A stretch of DNA of 8,226 nucleotides from Oxalobacteraceae bacterium (GCA_947487325.1 CANKWG010000098.1:1-8226); one strand, 5' to 3'; positions 1 through 5,658 are shown, counted from the stretch's first letter. The notes: generated from the letters alone by a model not told the origin. Made by a program: numbers and translations.

Positions 1-1121
1 ATAAGGCAAAGGCACTTGGCGCAGCCCTCGCGCAAATCGAGAAACAGTTCGGCAAGGGCTCAGTGATGCGCCTTGATGGCTCGGTTGCAGAAGAAGTTCA
101 GGTTGTCTCCACGGGTTCGCTGGGTCTGGACGTAGCGCTGGGTGTCGGTGGTCTGCCGCGCGGACGCGTGGTGGAAATCTACGGTCCTGAATCTTCGGGC
201 AAGACCACACTGACGCTGCAAGTCATCGCTGAAATGCAAAAACTCGGTGGAACCTGCGCGTTCATTGATGCCGAACACGCGCTGGACACAACCTATGCGC
301 AGAAACTGGGCGTCAACCTCAATGACCTGCTGATTTCGCAGCCGGATACCGGCGAGCAGGCGCTGGAAATTACCGAAGCGCTGGTGCGCTCAGGCGCGGT
401 GGATCTGGTCGTCATCGACTCGGTAGCCGCTCTGACGCCCCGTGCTGAGATCGAAGGCGACATGGGCGATTCACTGCCCGGCCTGCAGGCTCGACTGATG
501 TCACAGGCCTTGCGCAAGCTGACCGGTTCCATTAACCGCACTAATACGATGGTAATTTTCATTAACCAGATTCGTATGAAGATCGGTGTCATGTTCGGCA
601 ACCCTGAAACTACCACCGGTGGTAATGCGCTGAAGTTTTATGCTTCAGTACGTATGGATATCCGTCGTACCGGTTCGATCAAATCCGGCGATGAAGTTAT
701 TGGCAATGAGACGCGCGTCAAGGTCGTCAAGAACAAGGTGGCTCCGCCATTCCGGGAGGCGCATTTCGACATCCTGTATGGAGAAGGTACATCGCGCGAA
801 GGTGAAATCCTCGATATTGGTTCTGAAGCAAAAATCGTGGAAAAATCCGGTGCCTGGTACAGCTACAACGGCGAACGCATCGGCCAGGGCAAAGACAATG
901 CACGTCAGTACCTGAAAGAGCGTCCGGAACTCTCGCATGAAATTGAAAACAAGGTCAGGGCCCATCTCGGTGTTCCCGAGCTACCCGCCTTGCCCGCCGC
1001 CGCAAAAGTAAAAGCTACCAAGGCAGATGCGGATGCGGCGCCTGATGCGCCGGCCGAGCTTTCGCCCGCAGCTGCCCGCAAGGCAGCCAAAGCGCTCGCT
1101 GAAATGAAGGAAGGCGAGTAA
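1..1121 (+). CDS. recA: RecA recombinase, 5' end cut off by the window
   Basis: RecA is the ATP-dependent strand-exchange protein of homologous recombination and the co-protease that triggers LexA cleavage in the SOS response. The reading frame is open from the window edge (first full codon at 3). It reads KAKALGAALAQIEKQFGKGS, matching the RecA N-terminus, so only roughly 5 to 10 residues and the promoter are missing. Visible family marks are Walker A GPESSGKT (183-206), the QPDTGEQALEI segment, the Walker B strand ending VVIDS, and the DNA-binding loop stretch around FINQIRMKIGVMFGNPETTTGGN. About 372 residues are present, so the full protein is longer than the 353-residue E. coli RecA. The excess is a C-terminal Ala/Pro/Lys-rich tail of near-neutral charge, where E. 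coli has an acidic tail. The GTG at 63 is internal (Val) and not the start. recX follows 61 bp downstream. Confidence 0.98.
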   Translation, partial: KAKALGAALAQIEKQFGKGSVMRLDGSVAEEVQVVSTGSLGLDVALGVGGLPRGRVVEIYGPESSGKTTLTLQVIAEMQKLGGTCAFIDAEHALDTTYAQKLGVNLNDLLISQPDTGEQALEITEALVRSGAVDLVVIDSVAALTPRAEIEGDMGDSLPGLQARLMSQALRKLTGSINRTNTMVIFINQIRMKIGVMFGNPETTTGGNALKFYASVRMDIRRTGSIKSGDEVIGNETRVKVVKNKVAPPFREAHFDILYGEGTSREGEILDIGSEAKIVEKSGAWYSYNGERIGQGKDNARQYLKERPELSHEIENKVRAHLGVPELPALPAAAKVKATKADADAAPDAPAELSPAAARKAAKALAEMKEGE

Positions 1122-1182
1122 GCGTCGGTTTCGTCGGGGTGCCGGCAGCGCTGAGCCCCACAAAGACAGCGCTCGTTGCAAC

Positions 1183-1641
1183 ATGCCGCGCCCTAAACCC
1201 AGTCTGAAAGCTCGCGCGTTGAGATATCTCGCAGCGCGCGAGCACAGCCGGCAGGAACTGGCCCGGAAACTGGCCCGTCATGCCGAAGAATCAGACGATA
1301 TTCCTGCCGTGCTTGATTGGCTGGAAGCCTCGAAGTTTCTCTCCGAATCTCGTTTCGCCGAATCCCTGGTCAATCGCCGCGTTGCTCGCTATGGCAGCTC
1401 CCGTATCCTGTCCGAACTGCAAAGCCATGGCGTGGATGAAGGCACCGTCTCCAGTCTGAAACGCACGCTGAGCCTCGACGAAGACCAGCGAGCCTGGGAA
1501 GTCTGGGAACGAAAGTTTGGGAAGCGTGCCGAATCAGCGGAAGAAGCAGCCAAACAGATGCGATTTTTGCAGCAGCGTGGGTTTTCTTCCACGGCGATCA
1601 GTGCGGTGATGAGACGCGCAAAACAACGTGATGCCGAATAG
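1183..1641 (+). CDS. recX: RecX regulatory protein
   Basis: RecX binds RecA filaments and modulates their extension and ATPase activity. The 152-residue product is close to the usual size (E. coli 166). It has the repeated three-helix pattern of the family: an N-terminal segment with ALRYLAAREHSRQELARKLARHA, a central segment with WLEASKFLSESRFAESLVNRRVARYGSSRILSELQSHGV, and a C-terminal segment ending MRFLQQRGFSSTAISAVMRRA. The central ESRFAESLVNRR-x-RYG block is the most diagnostic. The position 61 bp after recA on the same strand is the classic arrangement. The ATG at 1183 is the only plausible start: the frame is open back into recA but has no other ATG or GTG close by. No Shine-Dalgarno sequence is visible before it, which suggests low translation. 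No clear recA terminator lies in the gap, so read-through from recA is likely. Confidence 0.95.
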   Translation: MPRPKPSLKARALRYLAAREHSRQELARKLARHAEESDDIPAVLDWLEASKFLSESRFAESLVNRRVARYGSSRILSELQSHGVDEGTVSSLKRTLSLDEDQRAWEVWERKFGKRAESAEEAAKQMRFLQQRGFSSTAISAVMRRAKQRDAE

Positions 1642-1725
1642 GAATATGTAACCCAATCGCGTGATACGTTACGTCCGTAATCATTGCCATGATGCTTGTT
1701 TTCCGGCGGAATTCATGCGTGCCTG

Positions 1726-1734
1726 TGCTACACT
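1726..1734 (+). promoter_or_regulatory. Possible extended -10 promoter for the DUF2889 gene
   Basis: The 203-bp gap between recX and the DUF2889 gene contains TGCTACACT, an extended -10 (TG-N-TACACT, four of six to TATAAT). No convincing -35 hexamer lies at 16 to 18 bp, as is common for extended -10 promoters. Transcription would start near 1741. The leader would then carry a short stem-loop (GCCGC at 1751-1755 pairing GCGGC at 1760-1764, loop CTAA) with no T-tract, so that hairpin is not a terminator. Nothing else recognisable lies in the gap. Confidence 0.35.
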
Positions 1735-1844
1735 TTGGCAGCTTTGCAGCGCCGCCTAAGCGGCACCAGTCGTAGAAGCTGCGACAGGCTGCACAACTGA
1801 CAATCGAGCGCCAGCCGCCCCGGTTCATTGAGCGCCTCTGTACT

Positions 1845-2417
1845 ATGCCCTTGCCTGCCTCTAAAACCTCACGTGCGCCGCGTCACACTCGCAGCATCGT
1901 GGCGCAGGCTTTCGAGCGTGATGATGGTCTTTGGGATATCGACGCACGTATCACCGATACCAAACCCCGCATTGTTGAACTCGCCTCTGGTCAGCGCGCA
2001 CCCAACGAGCCGATTCACGATCTCTGGCTCAGAATAACCATTGATACCCAACTCAATATCGTTGATGCGGAGGCCGTGTCTGATTCGGTGCCGTATCCTG
2101 GATATTGCGACACTTTTGGTCTTGCATATAAAAAACTGATTGGCCTAAATCTCATTCAGAGCTTCCGGCATAACTTGCGTGAACGACTGGCCGGTGTACA
2201 AGGCTGCACTCATCTGACGGAATTGAGCAGCGTGTTACCGACGGCAGCGATACAGGCGTTTGCGGGTGATGTGCTACCCACCCGTGATGGCGAAAGTGAC
2301 GATGAAAACGCCCAGCCACCGTTTCAGTTGGACCGCTGCCACGCACTGCGACGCGACGGGCCGGCAGTCGCAAAGTATTACCCGCGTTGGATTACCAAGC
2401 CTTCAGCCAAGCGCTGA
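1845..2417 (+). CDS. DUF2889 family protein of unknown function
   Basis: This 190-residue soluble protein has no signal peptide or membrane segment. I recognise the DUF2889 pattern: N-terminal MPLP with a basic stretch and HTRSI, then FERDDGLWDIDARITDTKP, then PIHDLWLRITID, a central VPYPGYCDTFGLAYKKLIGLNL, GCTHLTELSSVLPTAAIQA, and a C-terminal DRCHALRRDGPAVAKYYPRW. Conserved Cys, His and acidic positions (the CDTF, GCTHLTEL and DRCHAL segments) could form a metal or active site, but this is inference. No biochemical function is established to my knowledge. The start at 1845 gives the family's typical MPLP beginning. The gene ends 51 bp before sucC and may be transcribed with it. From memory, the same gene sits between recX and sucC in Burkholderia and Ralstonia. 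Confidence 0.85.
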   Translation: MPLPASKTSRAPRHTRSIVAQAFERDDGLWDIDARITDTKPRIVELASGQRAPNEPIHDLWLRITIDTQLNIVDAEAVSDSVPYPGYCDTFGLAYKKLIGLNLIQSFRHNLRERLAGVQGCTHLTELSSVLPTAAIQAFAGDVLPTRDGESDDENAQPPFQLDRCHALRRDGPAVAKYYPRWITKPSAKR

Positions 2418-2420
2418 AAA

Positions 2421-2449
2421 TTACAAAAAAATTCATTCAAAACAATTAT
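2421..2449 (+). promoter_or_regulatory. Weak candidate sigma-70 promoter for sucCD
   Basis: The short gap before sucC is strikingly A+T-rich compared with its surroundings. TTACAA (2421-2426) and AATTAT (2444-2449) are 17 bp apart and match the -35 and -10 consensus at three and four of six positions. This is weak. The A+T-richness supports a promoter here, but co-transcription from the DUF2889 gene is equally possible. Confidence 0.3.
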
Positions 2450-2468
2450 GCGTTAGGGGGAAGTCCGC

Positions 2469-3635
2469 ATGAAAATCCATGAGTACCAGGGAAAAGAACT
2501 ACTGAAAAAATTCGGTGTCACTGTGCCGCGCGGCATTCCGTGCATGAGTGTTGATGAAGCCATTAAGGCTGCAGAGACACTTGGCGGTCCGGTTTGGGTT
2601 GTCAAGGCGCAGATTCACGCCGGTGGTCGCGGTAAAGGCGGCGGCGTGAAGGTCGCGAAATCAATGGATCAGGTGCGGGAATATGCGAACCAGATCATGG
2701 GCATGCAACTGGTTACGCATCAGACCGGGCACGAAGGACAGAAAGTGCGACGGCTTCTAATCGAAGAAGGCGCAGACATTAAAAAAGAGCTCTACGTCTC
2801 CATGGTCACTGACCGTATATCCCAGCGCGTGGTGCTGATGGCCTCGAGCGAAGGTGGCATGGACATCGAAGAAGTCGCTGAAAAACATCCCGAGCTGATT
2901 CATAAAATCGCGATCGATCCGGCTACTGGCCTAAAGGATGCTGAGGCGGATGATATCGCTGCAAAAATTGGTGTGCCACCGGCGTCAATTGTCGATGCGC
3001 GCAAGCAGTTGCAGGGTTTATATCAGGCCTACTGGGAAACCGATGCGTCACTGGCCGAAATCAATCCATTGATTCTGACCGGTGATGGCAAAGTCATTGC
3101 ACTGGATGCGAAATTCAATTTCGATAGTAATGCCTTGTATCGCCATCCGGAAATCGTAGCCTATCGCGATCTGGACGAAGAAGACCCGGCTGAAGTTGAG
3201 GCCTCCAAATTCGATCTCGCTTATATCTCACTGGATGGCAACATCGGTTGCCTCGTTAATGGTGCTGGTCTGGCGATGGCGACGATGGATACCATCAAAC
3301 TCTTCGACGGTGAGCCAGCCAACTTCCTCGATGTGGGTGGTGGTGCGACAGCAGAGAAAGTGACAGAAGCCTTCAAGATCATGCTGAAGAATCCTCACTT
3401 GAAAGCGATTCTTGTGAATATCTTCGGTGGCATCATGCGTTGCGATGTGATCGCCGAAGGCGTGATTACGGCGTCACGTGCGGTATCGTTGAGCGTGCCC
3501 CTGGTCGTACGCATGAAAGGTACGAACGAAGATATCGGCAAGAAGATGCTCGCCGATTCCGGCTTGCCTATCATTGCCGCCGACACCATGGAAGAAGCTG
3601 CGCAGAAGGTCGTTGCTGCAGCCAACGCTCACTAA
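2469..3635 (+). CDS. sucC: Succinyl-CoA synthetase (ADP-forming), beta subunit
   Basis: SucC forms the nucleotide-binding half of succinyl-CoA synthetase, which converts succinyl-CoA plus ADP and phosphate into succinate, ATP and CoA in the TCA cycle. The product is 388 residues, exactly the length of E. coli SucC. It begins MKIHEYQGKELL and has an N-terminal ATP-grasp domain with the glycine-rich GGRGKGGGVKVAK at residues 52-64. AEINPL at 196-201 and Asp213 supply the magnesium ligands (E. coli Asn199 and Asp213). The C-terminal CoA-ligase domain carries NGAGLAMATMD, LDVGGGA and NIFGGIMRCD. A strong Shine-Dalgarno AGGGGG (2455-2460) lies 8 nt before the ATG. sucD begins 17 bp downstream, so the two subunits come from one mRNA. 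Preference for ADP rather than GDP is assumed from the bacterial family and cannot be proved from the sequence. Confidence 0.98.
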   Translation: MKIHEYQGKELLKKFGVTVPRGIPCMSVDEAIKAAETLGGPVWVVKAQIHAGGRGKGGGVKVAKSMDQVREYANQIMGMQLVTHQTGHEGQKVRRLLIEEGADIKKELYVSMVTDRISQRVVLMASSEGGMDIEEVAEKHPELIHKIAIDPATGLKDAEADDIAAKIGVPPASIVDARKQLQGLYQAYWETDASLAEINPLILTGDGKVIALDAKFNFDSNALYRHPEIVAYRDLDEEDPAEVEASKFDLAYISLDGNIGCLVNGAGLAMATMDTIKLFDGEPANFLDVGGGATAEKVTEAFKIMLKNPHLKAILVNIFGGIMRCDVIAEGVITASRAVSLSVPLVVRMKGTNEDIGKKMLADSGLPIIAADTMEEAAQKVVAAANAH

Positions 3636-3652
3636 TTGCGCAAGGAACAATC

Positions 3653-4534
3653 ATGTCGATTCTGATTAATAAAAACACCAAAGTTGTAACGCAGGGCATT
3701 ACCGGTAAAACCGGTCAGTTCCATACGCGTATGTGCCGCGACTATGCGAATGGCAAGGAATGCTTTGTCGCTGGCGTCAATCCGAAAAAAGCCGGCGAAG
3801 ATTTCGAAGGTATTCCAATCTACGCGAATGTGCGTGAAGCGAAAGAAAAGACGGGTGCTAACGTTTCTGTTATCTACGTACCGCCGGCAGGTGCCGCCGA
3901 TGCGATTTGGGAAGCGGTTGAAGCCGAACTCGATCTGGCCATCTGCATCACCGAAGGTATCCCCGTGCGTGACATGCTCGCGCTGAAAGATAAAATGGCT
4001 AAGGCGGTTAGCAAGACGCTCGTGCTCGGACCGAATTGCCCCGGTTTGATTACGCCGGATGAAATCAAGATCGGCATCATGCCCGGACACATACACAAAA
4101 AAGGTCGTATCGGTGTGGTGTCACGATCGGGTACGCTGACCTATGAAGCGGTCGGTCAGTTGACCGCGTTAGGTCTCGGTCAATCCTCAGCCGTGGGTAT
4201 CGGTGGCGATCCTATCAATGGGCTCAAGCACATCGACATCATGAAAATGTTCAATGATGATCCGGATACGGATGCGGTCATCATGATTGGTGAAATCGGT
4301 GGGCCGGATGAAGCGAATGCCGCCTACTGGATTCGGGATAATATGAAAAAACCTGTGGTGGGTTTCATTGCGGGCGTTACTGCGCCACCGGGTAAACGTA
4401 TGGGTCACGCTGGTGCATTGATTTCTGGCGGCGCAGATACTGCGCAAGCGAAACTGGAGATCATGGATGCCTGCGGTATCAAGGTCACGCGTAATCCTTC
4501 GGAGATGGCGCGCTTGCTGAAGACGATGCTGTAA
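3653..4534 (+). CDS. sucD: Succinyl-CoA synthetase, alpha subunit
   Basis: SucD is the catalytic partner of SucC. It binds CoA and carries the histidine that is phosphorylated during turnover. The 293-residue product (E. coli 289) has an N-terminal CoA-binding Rossmann domain (TQGITGKTGQFHT near residues 13-25). It also has GPNCPGLI near 126-133 and the active-site MGHAGALISGG, with the phosphorylated histidine at His252. The KTGQFHTRMCRDYANGKECFVAGVNPKKAG form of the N-terminus is the alpha/betaproteobacterial type rather than the enteric type. The ATG at 3653 was chosen because AAGGA (3642-3646) precedes it at proper distance and MSILINKNTKVV is the family's normal start. An in-frame opening further upstream would only extend into sucC. 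The gene closes the operon just before a strong terminator. Confidence 0.98.
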   Translation: MSILINKNTKVVTQGITGKTGQFHTRMCRDYANGKECFVAGVNPKKAGEDFEGIPIYANVREAKEKTGANVSVIYVPPAGAADAIWEAVEAELDLAICITEGIPVRDMLALKDKMAKAVSKTLVLGPNCPGLITPDEIKIGIMPGHIHKKGRIGVVSRSGTLTYEAVGQLTALGLGQSSAVGIGGDPINGLKHIDIMKMFNDDPDTDAVIMIGEIGGPDEANAAYWIRDNMKKPVVGFIAGVTAPPGKRMGHAGALISGGADTAQAKLEIMDACGIKVTRNPSEMARLLKTML

Positions 4535-4548
4535 TTTTTGCGAAGAGG

Positions 4549-4580
4549 AAAAAAAGGGAGCAGCTGCTCCCTTTTTGTTT
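4549..4580. terminator. Bidirectional intrinsic terminator between sucD and the pilin gene
   Basis: A perfect 26-bp palindrome (AAAAAGGGAGCAG at 4551-4563, CTGCTCCCTTTTT at 4564-4576) is followed by GTTTT on the plus strand. Read on the minus strand it is followed by seven T residues (complement of 4549-4555). It therefore fits a rho-independent terminator in both directions, serving sucCD from the left and the convergent pilin gene from the right. Confidence 0.93.
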
Positions 4581-4623
4581 TGCATAACGGATTACCCAAC
4601 CGCCTGAGTAGTCCGCGAACTTA

Positions 4624-5091
4624 TCAGACCTTGGGTTGCAAACGTGCCGGCACTGTACCGGTTAGTACCCATTGGAGCCCTGATCCCGGTGTGCAAGTAC
4701 CCGTGTAAATCAAGGTGTTGCCAGCGGCAACACCCGGAATGCCAGCGCCATAGGTAATGGTGACTATTCCACTCGTTGCACTCGCTCCAGTAGCAGTGAT
4801 ACCCGTCACGTTCTTGCCCGATATAGTCGCTGGCAGACCGAGATCGTCATGAGAAAGAGCTGCACCCCTCCGCTCGAGCGTTCCATCACTGCATGCGATG
4901 CCCATTGCTGTCATCGCGGGCGTTGCAATACTCGGGCCTTCCGCAATCCGCGCTTTCGCGGTGTAATCCTGATAAGCAGGAATACCCACCGCAGCTAAAA
5001 TACCGATAATCGCAACCACGATCATCAGTTCAATCAATGTAAAACCCTGTTGTGCTGCCCCGCTGGGGCGGCTGCGGTAAGTACTTCTCAT
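4624..5091 (-). CDS. pilA: Type IV major pilin (PilA-like)
   Basis: The 155-residue prepilin has a short basic leader (MRSTYRSRPSGAAQQG, 16 residues). Type IV prepilin peptidase would cut after the Gly, leaving the N-methylated Phe of FTLIELMIVVAIIGILAAVGIPAYQDYTAKARIAEG, with Glu5 in place. The mature protein is about 139 residues: one N-terminal hydrophobic helix and a C-terminal beta-rich globular part. It has only two cysteines (mature positions 51 and 117) and ends PARLQPKV. The W-x-C and terminal Cys that close the D-loop in Pseudomonas- or Neisseria-type pilins are absent. I chose the ATG at 5091 because AGGGAG precedes it by 6 nt and it gives a normal leader length. The frame is open to another ATG at 5133, but that would put extra residues ahead of a leader already complete. 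The predicted sigma-54 promoter lies 5' of it. A minor pilin role cannot be excluded. Confidence 0.93.
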   Translation of the reverse strand: MRSTYRSRPSGAAQQGFTLIELMIVVAIIGILAAVGIPAYQDYTAKARIAEGPSIATPAMTAMGIACSDGTLERRGAALSHDDLGLPATISGKNVTGITATGASATSGIVTITYGAGIPGVAAGNTLIYTGTCTPGSGLQWVLTGTVPARLQPKV

Positions 5092-5097
5092 ATAACA

Positions 5098-5103
5098 CTC
5101 CCT
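5098..5103 (-). promoter_or_regulatory. Ribosome binding site that sets the pilin start
   Basis: AGGGAG on the minus strand lies 6 nt before the ATG at 5091 and is the only good Shine-Dalgarno in the leader. It decides between the starts at 5091 and 5133. The upstream ATG at 5133 falls inside a stem-loop of the leader. Confidence 0.75.
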
Positions 5104-5126
5104 AGTGAAAACTGAATTGACTGTGA

Positions 5127-5147
5127 AATCCACGAAATAGGTGGATT
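5127..5147 (-). other. Stem-loop at the predicted 5' end of the pilin mRNA
   Basis: AATCCAC (5127-5133) and GTGGATT (5141-5147) form a perfect 7-bp stem with a 7-nt loop. On the minus-strand transcript the first base of the stem is position 5147, the start site predicted from the sigma-54 promoter. A 5'-terminal stem of this kind is known in other messages to slow 5'-end-dependent decay; that role here is inference. Confidence 0.5.
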
Positions 5148-5158
5148 CATGCAGAAGG

Positions 5159-5174
5159 GCAAGGTCTGTGCCAC
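5159..5174 (-). promoter_or_regulatory. Sigma-54 (RpoN) promoter of the pilin gene
   Basis: On the minus strand the sequence reads TGGCAC-AGACC-TTGC, matching the -24/-12 consensus (TGGCAC-N5-TTGC) at every invariant base. GG and GC are separated by exactly 10 bp. The -12 element ends at 5159, so transcription should start near 5147, giving a leader of about 56 nt before the pilin ATG at 5091. Control of pilA by RpoN and the response regulator PilR is well known in Pseudomonas and relatives. PilR itself is not in this window. Confidence 0.85.
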
Positions 5175-5325
5175 ATCAGTGTCCGACTAAAGCTGTCAGT
5201 GTTATCCCAGAGCTGATGAAAATCTATTCGTAAAAAATAGCCGGTATTCGATCGATTTATCCTTTTAAATAAAAATCTGAGCGTCTTTGTTCAATGTTTG
5301 CCTAAATTTGGTTTATATCGATTGG

Positions 5326-5338
5326 TAAATTTTTGATC
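5326..5338 (-). promoter_or_regulatory. Possible IHF binding site
   Basis: On the minus strand the sequence GATCAAAAATTTA matches the IHF consensus WATCAANNNNTTR at all specified positions except the first W. It lies between the pilin sigma-54 promoter and the half-site array, where a DNA bend would bring a distant activator to the polymerase. Such matches also occur by chance in A+T-rich DNA. Confidence 0.3.
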
Positions 5339-5357
5339 GCCAGTTAATCAACGCAGA

Positions 5358-5397
5358 ATTTTTTGCATCCGCCGTAACAAAGGCGGAGACAAAAAAT
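5358..5397. repeat. Interrupted 40-bp palindrome
   Basis: ATTTTTTG (5358-5365) pairs with CAAAAAAT (5390-5397), and TCCGCC (5368-5373) pairs with GGCGGA (5382-5387). These leave a 2 by 2 internal mismatch and an 8-nt loop. The outer arms place T on the 5' side and A on the 3' side on both strands, so it cannot act as an intrinsic terminator in the usual way. It directly adjoins the first TGACA half-site. Confidence 0.5.
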
Positions 5398-5450
5398 GAC
5401 AATTTATGTGGATAAAAACTGGTTTTGTCATTTAATGACAAATTATGTCA
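5397..5450. promoter_or_regulatory. Array of TGTCA/TGACA half-sites, probable operator
   Basis: Alternating half-sites lie at 5426 (TGTCA), 5436 (TGACA) and 5446 (TGTCA), exactly 10 bp apart, with a further TGACA at 5397. The first pair forms a perfect 15-bp palindrome, TGTCATTTAATGACA. One-turn spacing of inverted half-sites is typical of a dimeric regulator binding side by side. The bound protein is unknown. TGTC-containing sites are known for PilR, which makes a pilin enhancer one possibility. Confidence 0.5.
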
Positions 5451-5503
5451 ATTTCTGCCATTGGGTAACCGACCCGAAAGATCTGACCACCATTTTTATC
5501 CAC
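5408..5503. repeat. Inverted repeat enclosing the half-site array, with DnaA-box sequences
   Basis: GTGGATAAAAA (5408-5418) is perfectly repeated in inverse as TTTTTATCCAC (5493-5503). After a one-base bulge the pairing continues as TGGT (5420-5423) with ACCA (5489-5492), giving about 15 bp in all. The left arm includes TGTGGATAA (5407-5415), the exact complement of the DnaA box TTATCCACA. The right arm gives TTATCCACG (5496-5504), one base off. No target-site duplication is visible at the edges, so a mobile-element origin is not supported. Confidence 0.5.
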
Positions 5504-5537
5504 GCTGGGGCTACGTGATGGGACTCTATCGCCCAAA

Positions 5538-5565
5538 TTGCTATCAGGAATGGCGGTGCTAGAAT
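5538..5565 (+). promoter_or_regulatory. Sigma-70-type promoter of the membrane-protein operon
   Basis: TTGCTA (5538-5543) and TAGAAT (5560-5565) are separated by 16 bp, and TG at 5557-5558 makes an extended -10. Five of six -10 bases and four of six -35 bases match consensus. Transcription would start near 5572, giving a leader of about 70 nt. Confidence 0.65.
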
Positions 5566-5632
5566 AGCGGCGCATTTCAAGGGTCAGAAAATCCTGCAAT
5601 ATCAATGACTTCTGGTATTTCCCGGTAAAGCG

Positions 5633-5658
5633 AAGGCGGCTTGATGAAGCAAGGCGGC
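5633..5658 (+). promoter_or_regulatory. Duplicated Shine-Dalgarno block before the first membrane gene
   Basis: AAGGCGGC occurs at 5633-5640 and again at 5651-5658. The first copy serves the ATG at 5644 (7-nt spacing from AAGG). The second could serve the ATGs at 5665 or 5668 (10 and 13 nt). The start of the downstream gene is therefore uncertain by seven or eight codons. Confidence 0.5.

Larger units (their letters stand above)
5175..5537. other. Long gene-free regulatory region upstream of the pilin gene
   Basis: This stretch has no credible open reading frame on either strand and is rich in A+T from about 5220 to 5460. In order it holds several elements. GTGTC (5179-5183) and CTGTC (5193-5197), resembling PilR half-sites, lie just behind the -24 element. 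A near-consensus IHF site is at 5326-5338. An interrupted palindrome spans 5358-5397. TGTCA/TGACA half-sites lie at 5397-5450, and a long inverted repeat spans 5408-5503. The order enhancer-like sites, IHF-like site, sigma-54 promoter is the usual architecture of an activator-dependent promoter, although the distances are long. Confidence 0.6.

Noticed and set aside
1751..1764. GCCGC-CTAA-GCGGC hairpin as recX terminator
   Set aside because: Only five base pairs and no T-tract follow it.
1598..1828. Minus-strand frame across the recX-DUF2889 gap
   Set aside because: It has no ribosome site, no recognisable domain, and partly lies antisense to recX; the gap is better read as leader and promoter.
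1828..2037. Frame opening with TTG just before the DUF2889 start
   Set aside because: It is out of frame with the conserved DUF2889 protein and has no recognisable content.
3440..3652. Upstream extension of sucD into sucC
   Set aside because: The extension is only open frame antiphase to sucC; the family start MSILINK with its ribosome site is at 3653.
5092..5133. Longer pilin beginning at ATG 5133
   Set aside because: It would add 14 residues before an already complete leader, and the ribosome site lies before 5091.
5368..5387. TCCGCC/GGCGGA hairpin as a terminator
   Set aside because: It is followed by A residues on both strands rather than T, so it lacks the needed tract.
5408..5503. 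Miniature transposable element bounded by the inverted repeat
   Set aside because: No target-site duplication is visible and only one copy occurs in the window; a genome search for further copies would be needed.
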